Shown piece after piece: positions 42,719 through 49,653 of a DNA stretch of 64,000 nucleotides. Under the pieces are notes generated by a model. It saw only the letters and a list, made by a program, of their open reading frames with translations. It ran no database searches and had not been told where the DNA came from. Where the stretch lies: positions 97,476 to 161,475 of the forward strand of contig NZ_SMFN01000008.1 in NCBI RefSeq assembly GCF_004349135.1, read 5' to 3'. Source of the stretch: Flavobacterium sandaracinum. Lineage in GTDB: Bacteria; Bacteroidota; Bacteroidia; Flavobacteriales; Flavobacteriaceae. The position numbers and the translations under genes were made by a program. Position 1 is the stretch's first letter. Each line of letters opens with the position of its first letter.

Positions 42719-43714
42719 ATGTTCCCATTACAAAGAGGTAGAAGATTACGCGTTAGCGAATCCATTCGTTCTATAGTTCGCGAAACGACTTTAAGTCCAA
42801 GTGATTTCATGTTTCCTATGTTTATTGCCGAAGGCGAAAATGTACAAGTAGCAATCCCTTCCATGCCCGGAATATTTCGTCGTTCGATTGATTTAACGGT
42901 CAAAGAAGTGAAAGAAATTTACGCTTTAGGTATTCGTGCGGTGAATATTTATGTCAAAGTTGACGAAAAGTTAAAGGACAATACTGGAAAAGAAGCTTGG
43001 AATAAAGATGGATTAATGCAAAAGGCCATTCGTGCTATCAAAGCGGCTTGTCCAGAAATGATCGTGATGCCAGATGTAGCTTTAGATCCGTATTCGATTT
43101 ATGGTCATGACGGAATCATTGCAAACGGTGATGTAGAAAACGATTCGACGAATGAAGCTTTGGTGAAAATGGCTGTTTCTCATGCGCAAGCGGGTGCCGA
43201 TTTTGTAGCGCCAAGCGATATGATGGACGGACGCGTGTTGCGTTTGCGCCAAGGATTAGACGCTGCGGGTTTTCATAATGTGGGAATCATGAGTTATTCG
43301 GCTAAATATGCTTCGGCATTTTACGGGCCGTTTCGGGATGCTCTTGATAGTGCACCAAAAGAAGCAGATGTGGTAGTACCAAAAGACAAAAAAACGTACC
43401 AAATGGATTATGCAAATCGTCTTGAAGCCATCAAAGAAGCATTGTGGGATGTAGAAGAAGGTGCCGATATGGTTATGGTAAAACCAGGAATTGCGTATTT
43501 AGACATCGTTCGTGAAGTTAAAAATGCGGTCAATGTGCCGGTAACCGTTTACCATGTTTCGGGGGAATATGCCATGATCAAAGCCGCATCAGAACGAGGT
43601 TGGCTCGATCATGATCAAACCATGATGGAACAACTTATGTGTATCAAGCGCGCTGGAGCCAGTTTAATTTCGACTTATTTCGCCAAAGAAGCTGCGATAC
43701 TTTTAAACAAATAG
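42719..43714 (+). CDS. hemB: Delta-aminolevulinic acid dehydratase (porphobilinogen synthase)
   Basis: 331 residues. Condenses two 5-aminolevulinates to porphobilinogen. The N-terminal RGRRLRVSESIRSIV, the metal-site region MPDVALDPYSIYGHDG, VAPSDMMDGRV and the Schiff-base Lys region MVKPGIAYLD are clear. The metal site has Asp in place of the Zn-binding Cys triad, suggesting a Mg-dependent type. It closes the plus-strand heme run; a DinB-like gene begins two bases after its stop. Confidence 0.97.
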   Translation: MFPLQRGRRLRVSESIRSIVRETTLSPSDFMFPMFIAEGENVQVAIPSMPGIFRRSIDLTVKEVKEIYALGIRAVNIYVKVDEKLKDNTGKEAWNKDGLMQKAIRAIKAACPEMIVMPDVALDPYSIYGHDGIIANGDVENDSTNEALVKMAVSHAQAGADFVAPSDMMDGRVLRLRQGLDAAGFHNVGIMSYSAKYASAFYGPFRDALDSAPKEADVVVPKDKKTYQMDYANRLEAIKEALWDVEEGADMVMVKPGIAYLDIVREVKNAVNVPVTVYHVSGEYAMIKAASERGWLDHDQTMMEQLMCIKRAGASLISTYFAKEAAILLNK

Positions 43715-43716
43715 AA

Positions 43717-44226
43717 ATGAAAAAATGTCTAATAATAGCGGTTTTATTGCTTTCTAATAGCCTTTTTGCGCAAGTTGAAGTAGTTGCTACTTTCATCGAG
43801 AAATGGGATAATTCAAAGGATTATTTAGTAGCCGTTGCAGAGGCGATGCCGGAGGATAAATATGATTATAAACCTGCCGAACGTGAAATGTCGTTTAGAG
43901 AACAATTATTCCACATACAAGACAACATGAATTGGTTGAGCACAACACATTTTTCGGAAGAGAAATATGTGAAAAAAGAAGCTGTAAAAGGACTCTCGAA
44001 AGCACAAATTATCGCAGAAATCAAAGCATCTTTTGATAAAGCAAAGGCATTTGTACAAAAAACCAATGATGCTGAATTATCCCAAAAAGTAGCTTTTTTT
44101 GCTGGTCCCAAATCAAAATTGCAGATACTCAATTTGATGCAAGATCATGTTACGCATCACAGAGCGCAAATTTTAGTCTATTTGAATCTGAATCAAATTC
44201 AGCCACCCAAATATGTTGGTTGGTAA
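43717..44226 (+). CDS. DinB-like exported protein
   Basis: 169 residues from the ATG at 43717 (MKKCLIIAVLLLSNSLFAQ, a signal peptide); a longer frame from 43639 would overlap hemB. The mature part matches the DinB/DinB_2 four-helix family, with metal-ligand His in LFHIQDNMNWL and HVTHHRAQILVYL. Most DinB-like proteins are cytoplasmic thiol-dependent metalloenzymes, so the signal peptide is notable. It follows hemB by two bases. Confidence 0.85.
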   Translation: MKKCLIIAVLLLSNSLFAQVEVVATFIEKWDNSKDYLVAVAEAMPEDKYDYKPAEREMSFREQLFHIQDNMNWLSTTHFSEEKYVKKEAVKGLSKAQIIAEIKASFDKAKAFVQKTNDAELSQKVAFFAGPKSKLQILNLMQDHVTHHRAQILVYLNLNQIQPPKYVGW

Positions 44227-44265
44227 TTTTTACTACTTTAGAACCAAATCATAAAAGAAATTAAT

Positions 44266-44652
44266 ATGAGAAAGTCATTGTTGTTATTCGCTGCTTTAGC
44301 CTTTGCTTCTTGTAAAAAAGAAGAAGTCAAAAAAGAACCTTTATACCCAACCACTACCGAAGAAGTTGCGCAAACTCCGACTGAATTAGGGAAAGAAATT
44401 TTTGAAGGTAAAGGAAATTGTGTCGCCTGTCATCAAGTTGCCGAAAAAGTGATAGGGCCAAGCCTGCAGGATATTGCCAAGATTTACAAAGATAAAAATG
44501 CGGATATGGTAGTGTTTCTTAAAGGGGAAGGCGAGCCTATTGTAGATCCAAGCCAGTACGAAGTCATGAAAACAAACTTCGCCGTTACAAAAGCGATGTC
44601 TGATACCGAATTGAAAGCCTTAGAAGCTTACGTTTACTCCAATTTGAAATAA
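44266..44652 (+). CDS. c-type cytochrome lipoprotein
   Basis: 128 residues with a lipobox (AFASC, Cys16). One covalent heme site CVACH lies at residues 52-56, with a likely distal Met in VMKTNFAVTKAMSD. It is a small mono-heme electron carrier anchored to a membrane. It is 39 bases downstream of the DinB-like gene at the end of the heme cluster, so a heme-consuming protein is produced next to heme synthesis. Confidence 0.92.
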   Translation: MRKSLLLFAALAFASCKKEEVKKEPLYPTTTEEVAQTPTELGKEIFEGKGNCVACHQVAEKVIGPSLQDIAKIYKDKNADMVVFLKGEGEPIVDPSQYEVMKTNFAVTKAMSDTELKALEAYVYSNLK

Positions 44653-44677
44653 TTTATACTAAACTTTTTTTAGTATC

Positions 44678-44756
44678 TGGAGCTAATCCCGCTATCCGCT
44701 ATATCTCTTGTGTTCGCTAGCGCTACCACAAGAGGATGCCGCTGCTATCGGGGCTA
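44678..44756. repeat. Dispersed hairpin repeat, also present in the 55-57 kb array
   Basis: The element reads from GGAGCTAATCCCGC to ATCGGGGCTA and contains CCGCTATATCTCTTGT and CACAAGAGGATGCCGCT, which pair as a stem around CGCTAGCG. The same sequence with a few changes recurs in each 300-bp unit at 55.3-56.8 kb. Confidence 0.8.
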
Positions 44757-44839
44757 AAATAAAAGTACCATTCACAACCACGAATGGTTTTTTTATGCCC
44801 GTATGTGGTCTGCACAGATTATTTTTTTACCTTTAAGAA

Positions 44840-45310
44840 ATGGAAACAGTCTTCATCAACACTCCGTTAGGAATTGCTGCCATTACCGGTGATGTACATG
44901 GGGTTTCTAAAATATCAGTTTTAGAGGAGGGCGAAATATCTGCACAAATTCCCTCTTTTTTACAAGAAGCAGTACAGCAACTTCAAGAATATTTTAATGC
45001 TCAAAGAATGGATTTCACCTTTAAACTCAATCCACAAGGAACCGAATTCCAACAAAAAGTATGGAAAGCATTACTCGATATTCCATTCGGGAAAACCAGA
45101 ACGTATCTCGAACAATCTAAACTTTTAGGAGATGTCAAAGCCATTCGTGCCGTAGCTTCCGCCAATGGGAAAAATCCGCTTTGGATTGTCGTGCCTTGTC
45201 ACAGAGTCATTGGAACTGATGGTTCGTTAACCGGTTATGCAGGAGGGTTATGGCGCAAAAAATGGCTGCTCGAACACGAAAACCCAACCACACAACAAAG
45301 TTTGTTTTAG
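44840..45310 (+). CDS. ogt: Methylated-DNA--protein-cysteine methyltransferase
   Basis: 156 residues, a suicide DNA-repair protein removing O6-alkyl groups from guanine. The acceptor Cys120 lies in IVVPCHRVIG, with the preceding helix-turn-helix GTEFQQKVWKALLDIPFGK and RAVASANGKNP. No AdaA/AlkA fusion. It stands alone after the repeat element. Confidence 0.96.
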   Translation: METVFINTPLGIAAITGDVHGVSKISVLEEGEISAQIPSFLQEAVQQLQEYFNAQRMDFTFKLNPQGTEFQQKVWKALLDIPFGKTRTYLEQSKLLGDVKAIRAVASANGKNPLWIVVPCHRVIGTDGSLTGYAGGLWRKKWLLEHENPTTQQSLF

Positions 45311-45349
45311 TTATTTATGAATAAATTTTTTATATTCGTTTGGGAATAT

Positions 45350-45388
45350 CCGTTCAAATCTGTTAAATCCGCGTCATCTGCGTGCCAT
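45350..45388. repeat. CTGCG-type intergenic repeat
   Basis: TCAAATCTGTTAAATCCGCG followed by TCATCTGCGTGCC shows short repeated words (ATC.G) of the family seen at 2.0, 46.2 and 60.5 kb. It ends five bases before the exonuclease ATG and may therefore carry its translation start region. Confidence 0.45.
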
Positions 45389-45392
45389 AAAA

Positions 45393-46106
45393 ATGATAGA
45401 AAAAATAAACCTCAATAACATTCTGTTTCTCGATATAGAAACCGTTCCTGAAGCCGAAAATTTCAATGCGTTAGATTCTGAAATGAAAGACCTTTGGGAG
45501 CACAAAACTCAATACCAGCGCAAAGACGATTTTTCGCCCGAAGAATTTTATGACCGAGCAGGCATTTGGGCCGAGTTTGGTAAAATTGTTTGTATTTCAG
45601 TAGGTTATTTTACCATCAAAGGTGATATTCGGAATTTTAGAGTTACTTCTTTCTTTGGAGAAGAAAAGAAAATTTTACTTGATTTCAATAACCTATTGAA
45701 CAATCATTTCAACCAGCCGCAACATGTTTTGTGCGGGCATAATGCTAAGGAATTCGACATTCCGTTCCTCGCCCGACGCATGATTATCAATCAAATTGCT
45801 ATTCCGAACAAGCTGAATTTATTTGGCAAAAAACCATGGGAAATTCCGCATTTAGATACCTTAGAATTATGGAAATTTGGAGATTACAAACATTTTACAT
45901 CCTTAAAGTTAATGTGTAAAGTCCTAGGAATTCCTTCGTCCAAAGGCGATATTGACGGCAGTCAAGTAGGACATGTTTTTTATGTTGATAAAGACATTGA
46001 CCGTATTGTTACCTATTGTGAGAAAGACACGATCGCTGTAGCGCAAATTTTCCTAAGATTGCGACGAGAGGATTTGCTGATAGAGGAGGAGATCATTCAT
46101 GTCTAG
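45393..46106 (+). CDS. 3'-5' exonuclease, PolB-like DEDD family
   Basis: 237 residues with the exonuclease motifs of RNase-H-like DEDD nucleases: Exo I FLDIETVPEAENF, Exo II CGHNAKEFDIPFLARRM and Exo III YCEKDTIAVAQIF. It matches the stand-alone 'predicted 3'-5' exonuclease related to the exonuclease domain of PolB' family. A role in DNA repair or nucleic-acid turnover is likely. It follows ogt by 82 bases. Confidence 0.88.
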   Translation: MIEKINLNNILFLDIETVPEAENFNALDSEMKDLWEHKTQYQRKDDFSPEEFYDRAGIWAEFGKIVCISVGYFTIKGDIRNFRVTSFFGEEKKILLDFNNLLNNHFNQPQHVLCGHNAKEFDIPFLARRMIINQIAIPNKLNLFGKKPWEIPHLDTLELWKFGDYKHFTSLKLMCKVLGIPSSKGDIDGSQVGHVFYVDKDIDRIVTYCEKDTIAVAQIFLRLRREDLLIEEEIIHV

Positions 46107-46150
46107 CAATAGTATCAATTACACGTTTGCATTACTTTGAGGAAAATGCT

Positions 46151-46197
46151 TTGCGCACTTCGCGAATCCCCTTGCGCACTTTGCGGTTAATTTTTTT
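46151..46197. repeat. Internally duplicated intergenic repeat
   Basis: TTGCGCACTTCGCG (46151-46164) and TTGCGCACTTTGCG (46172-46185) are copies 21 bases apart, followed by GTTAATTTTTTT, so the element also ends like a terminator. It lies between the exonuclease and nucleoside-recognition genes. Confidence 0.7.
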
Positions 46198-46219
46198 ACA
46201 TTTACAAAAATTATAAATT

Positions 46220-47659
46220 ATGGTATTAAGTAGATTTTGGTTGGTCATTTTTATTTCAGCAATTGTATTTGTAGTGTTTAGTTTGTTTGCTGGAGATAGT
46301 TATACCATAGATCACGTTTTGAATGGGAAGAAAGATGACCCGATTCTAGTTTCTGAAAAATACATCGAACAAATTCCTGCTTTTATCAAAGATAGTATCA
46401 AGAAAGCGCCTAATCAAACCATGATTATCAATCGCGATACGCTAAATGCCGACACGACTTATGTTTTTAAAAATAAAACCGTAAAAATTTATAGTGGCGT
46501 TCAAAAATCAGATGGATTATTGCCAACATGCAAAAGCACTTTACTGGATTTGATACTTCCGTTAATGGCATATTTAGCGTTTTTCTGTGGGCTGATGGAG
46601 CTTTTAATTATTTCTGGAGCCTCTGGGAAATTGGCTAAAGGATTAAGTCCGGTATTTGTAAAGGTGTTTCCTAGTATTCCAAAAGACCATCCTTCTATTT
46701 CGTATATGACCTTAAATTTTGCTGCTAATTTCCTTGGGTTAGATTCAGCAGCTACGCCTTTTGGTCTAAAAGCCATGGAAAGTTTACAAGAAATAAATCC
46801 TGAAAAAGACAAGGCCAGCGATGCTCAAATTATGTTTATGTGCTTGCACGCTTCTGGTTTAACCTTAATAGCCACCTCTATTATTGGCTATCGGGCTGCT
46901 GCTGGTGCGACTAACCCCGCGGACGTAATGCTACCTTGTATTATCACCTCTTTTATCGGTACGATTGCCGCTTTTTTAATTGTGGGAATTAAGCAAAAAA
47001 TTAATTTCAAAAGCGCTTCTTTGGTTGCGGCTTTGATGGCCTTAATAGCCGCAATCATTGGTTTGTTGATGTATGTAAATCATTTGGATTTAATTGGGAA
47101 AAACTATTTTACCTCTAATCTTTCGGCTTTAATATTGGTAGGGATAATTGCCTTTACTTTGATATTTTCCTTTATTAAAGAAAAAAAATTCACAGATGCT
47201 AAAACCACTGTTTTCGAGGCTTTTGTAGTAGGAGCCAATAATGGAGTAAAAACTGGAGTGACTATTTTTCCTTATGTTTTGGGAATGCTGGTGGCTATTT
47301 CTTTATTTAGAAACAGCGGTTTGTTTGAAATTATTAGCAACTGGATTGCTTTCATTTTTTCTAATATGGGAGTAAGTAAGCAAATTACAGATGCATTGCC
47401 AGTAGCCTTACTTCGTCCGTTTAGTTCTGCAGGATCAAGAGGATTTTTGATCGATTCCATGAATACTTTTGGCGCCGATTCTATGACAGGACGTTTGAGT
47501 AGTATTTTTCAATGTAGCGCTGAAAGCACTTTTTATGTGATTGCCGTTTACTTTGGTTCGGTGAATATCAAAAATACTCGTTATGCTTTAGGAACGATGC
47601 TTTTGGTGGATGTGATTTGCGTGATTACTGCAATTTTTGTAGCTAGCTGGTTTTTTTAG
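46220..47659 (+). CDS. Nucleoside-recognition (Gate) domain membrane protein, SpmA-SpmB-like fusion
   Basis: 479 residues with about ten membrane helices. Two gate-type halves are seen: one around LNFAANFLGLDSAATPFGLK, and a second around FVVGANNGVKTGVTIFPYVL and LLRPFSSAGSRGF. This equals a fused pair of spore-maturation A and B proteins as found in Bacteroidota. An extracytoplasmic loop of about 80 residues follows the first helix. Transport substrate unknown. Confidence 0.88.
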   Translation: MVLSRFWLVIFISAIVFVVFSLFAGDSYTIDHVLNGKKDDPILVSEKYIEQIPAFIKDSIKKAPNQTMIINRDTLNADTTYVFKNKTVKIYSGVQKSDGLLPTCKSTLLDLILPLMAYLAFFCGLMELLIISGASGKLAKGLSPVFVKVFPSIPKDHPSISYMTLNFAANFLGLDSAATPFGLKAMESLQEINPEKDKASDAQIMFMCLHASGLTLIATSIIGYRAAAGATNPADVMLPCIITSFIGTIAAFLIVGIKQKINFKSASLVAALMALIAAIIGLLMYVNHLDLIGKNYFTSNLSALILVGIIAFTLIFSFIKEKKFTDAKTTVFEAFVVGANNGVKTGVTIFPYVLGMLVAISLFRNSGLFEIISNWIAFIFSNMGVSKQITDALPVALLRPFSSAGSRGFLIDSMNTFGADSMTGRLSSIFQCSAESTFYVIAVYFGSVNIKNTRYALGTMLLVDVICVITAIFVASWFF

Positions 47660-47709
47660 AAATAGATTCTAAAGAATTTTATTTGCGGAAAGTATTAAAA
47701 CTGAACTAT

Positions 47710-47751
47710 AAAAAACCCCAGACTCAATGGTATTTGAGTCTGGGGTTTTTT
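47710..47751. terminator. Strong bidirectional terminator
   Basis: AAAACCCCAGACTCAA and TTGAGTCTGGGGTTTT form a perfect stem with a loop of about six bases and A/T runs on both sides, between convergent genes. Confidence 0.95.
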
Positions 47752-47771
47752 AGTGTTTTTAAACGCGTTCG

Positions 47772-48431
47772 TTATTCTATTTCCATTTCGGGAACAAAGC
47801 CTTCGATAATCAAATCAGCTTCAGTAGAAGCAATGATGTGCTCCACGGTCACCCCAGGGGCACGTTCTAAAAGTTTGAAACCTTGCGGTGTTATTTCTAA
47901 AACGGCTAATTCAGTTACTACTTTTTTAACACATCCTACTCCGGTTAAGGGCAACGTACATTTTTTAAGGATTTTGGATTCTCCGGCTTTATTAACGTGC
48001 ATCATGGCAACGATAATGTTTTCTGCTGAAGCGACTAAATCCATTGCGCCTCCCATTCCTTTAACCATTTTACCAGGAATTTTCCAGTTGGCAATATCTC
48101 CGTTTTCGGCTACTTCCATAGCGCCAAGAATGGTTAGATCTACTTTTTGGGAGCGTATCATTCCAAAACTCATTGCTGAGTCAAAAAAAGAAGCTCCTGG
48201 AAGTGTTGTTATGGTTTGTTTTCCTGCGTTGATTAGATCAGCGTCTTCATCGCCCTCAAAGGGGAATGGACCCATGCCCAGAACGCCATTCTCACTTTGA
48301 AATTCAACGTCAATTCCTTCAGGAACATAATTAGCAACCAGTGTCGGAATCCCAATTCCAAGATTCACGTAGTAGTTGTGTTTTAATTCTTTTGCTATGC
48401 GTTTTGCAATTTGATTTTTATCTAAAGCCAT
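47772..48431 (-). CDS. scoB: 3-oxoacid CoA-transferase subunit B
   Basis: 219 residues, normal length for the B subunit. The catalytic Glu is in the conserved SENGVLGMGP, preceded by NLGIGIPTLVANYVP. Later VDLTILGAMEV and GKMVKGMGGAMDLV are typical. With subunit A it transfers CoA between succinyl-CoA and a 3-oxoacid such as acetoacetate. A four-helix-bundle gene has been placed between the two subunits. Confidence 0.95.
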   Translation of the reverse strand: MALDKNQIAKRIAKELKHNYYVNLGIGIPTLVANYVPEGIDVEFQSENGVLGMGPFPFEGDEDADLINAGKQTITTLPGASFFDSAMSFGMIRSQKVDLTILGAMEVAENGDIANWKIPGKMVKGMGGAMDLVASAENIIVAMMHVNKAGESKILKKCTLPLTGVGCVKKVVTELAVLEITPQGFKLLERAPGVTVEHIIASTEADLIIEGFVPEMEIE

Positions 48432-48482
48432 TTCTTAATGTATCAATTTATGAATGTAACAATATATCAATTTTGAGAATTA

Positions 48483-48830
48483 TTACTTATTATTTTTACT
48501 AGTGCTTAGGATTTTGTAAACTATTAATCCTAATTCATTAATTTGAATTTTCAGGCTTTCATCAAAAGGGTATGAAGATGCCTTTTCACAAAGCAAAAGC
48601 CAGTATTTTGTTTCCTCTAGTTCCTTGGCTGCAATTTTAATTTTATGGATAAAATCTGCTCTGCTTTCGGCATTTTGTGCTTCATGAATATTAGCGCCTA
48701 TACTTGTTCCTGATTTTAATAGTTGATTGGCAATAATAAATTTGCGTTTATTTTCTAATATTTCACAAAAATCTATAATACCTAATGCAAAATCAATGGA
48801 TTTAGAAACAACAATATTCTCTTTATCCAT
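48483..48830 (-). CDS. Four-helix-bundle protein (23S rRNA-intervening-sequence type)
   Basis: 115 residues, matching the four-helix-bundle family first found in 23S rRNA intervening sequences. Signatures are SIDFALGIIDFCEIL, NQLLKSGTSIGANIHEAQNA, and FIHKIKIAAKELEETKYWL. The family has no firm function and often occurs near repeats and mobile DNA. It lies between scoA and scoB with 30 and 51 bases of AT-rich spacer, an intrusion into an otherwise tight pair. Confidence 0.92.
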   Translation of the reverse strand: MDKENIVVSKSIDFALGIIDFCEILENKRKFIIANQLLKSGTSIGANIHEAQNAESRADFIHKIKIAAKELEETKYWLLLCEKASSYPFDESLKIQINELGLIVYKILSTSKNNK

Positions 48831-48860
48831 TTTTTGTTAATTGTTATATTGCTAAATTGT

Positions 48861-49562
48861 TTAATTTTTTGCGCGAACCGTTCGTTGTTCAATTCTTTTC
48901 TCGTATTTTTCACCTTGAAAAATCCTATTTACAAGTATTCCAGGAATATGAATTTCATTAGGATCTAAACTTCCTGCAGGTAATAATTCTTCGACTTCTG
49001 CAATGGTAACTTTTGCTGCTCCAGCCATACATGTATTAAAGTTTCTTGCCGTTCCTTTGAAAATTAGGTTTCCAGCCTCGTCCCCTTTCCAAGCTTTTAC
49101 AATAGCAAAATCAGCTTTGTAGGCTAATTCCATGATATGCATCTTTCCGTTGAATTCTCGAACTTCTTTGCCTTGGGCTACTTCTGTTCCATATCCTGCA
49201 GGAGTAAAGAAAGCGGGAATTCCGGCTTGAGCTGCACGACATTTTTCAGCGAGTGTTCCTTGTGGAGTTAACTCTACATCTAATTCTCCAGAGAGCATTT
49301 GGCGTTCAAATTCGGCATTTTCTCCTACATAAGAAGAGATCATCTTCTTAATTTGACGCTTTTGCAAAAGCAATCCTAGGCCAAAATCGTCAACACCAGC
49401 ATTGTTTGAAATACAGGTTAAATCCGTAGTTTCTTTTTTTACCAATTCGGCGATTGAATTTTCTGGAATACCACATAATCCAAAGCCGCCAAGCATAATA
49501 GTCATCCCATTTTCAATTCCTTGAAGGGCGTCTTGAACGTTGTTTACTTTTTTGTTAATCAT
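48861..49562 (-). CDS. scoA: 3-oxoacid CoA-transferase subunit A
   Basis: 233 residues, normal length. The glycine-rich [17 protein letters not shown] loop is followed by [16 protein letters not shown] and [20 protein letters not shown], all hallmarks of the A subunit. Its partner subunit B lies 430 bases downstream, after the four-helix-bundle gene. It allows use or formation of acetoacetate. Confidence 0.95.
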   Translation of the reverse strand: MINKKVNNVQDALQGIENGMTIMLGGFGLCGIPENSIAELVKKETTDLTCISNNAGVDDFGLGLLLQKRQIKKMISSYVGENAEFERQMLSGELDVELTPQGTLAEKCRAAQAGIPAFFTPAGYGTEVAQGKEVREFNGKMHIMELAYKADFAIVKAWKGDEAGNLIFKGTARNFNTCMAGAAKVTIAEVEELLPAGSLDPNEIHIPGILVNRIFQGEKYEKRIEQRTVRAKN

Positions 49563-49653
49563 AAAAATGAGTTGCTATGGTCCAATTTTATTTTAAAAGG
49601 ATCAAATTATTTGTTGAAATTCCTCCTTGTTTTGACTACGAGAAATGGGGAGT

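Noticed and set aside
42655..42721. CRISPR or operator array from the heptamer repeats
   Set aside because: The units are seven bases with no spacers; a microsatellite explains them.
47683..48300. Plus-strand frame of 205 codons opposite scoB
   Set aside because: It is the complement of a well-supported CoA-transferase gene, begins inside the terminator region and has no recognisable domain.
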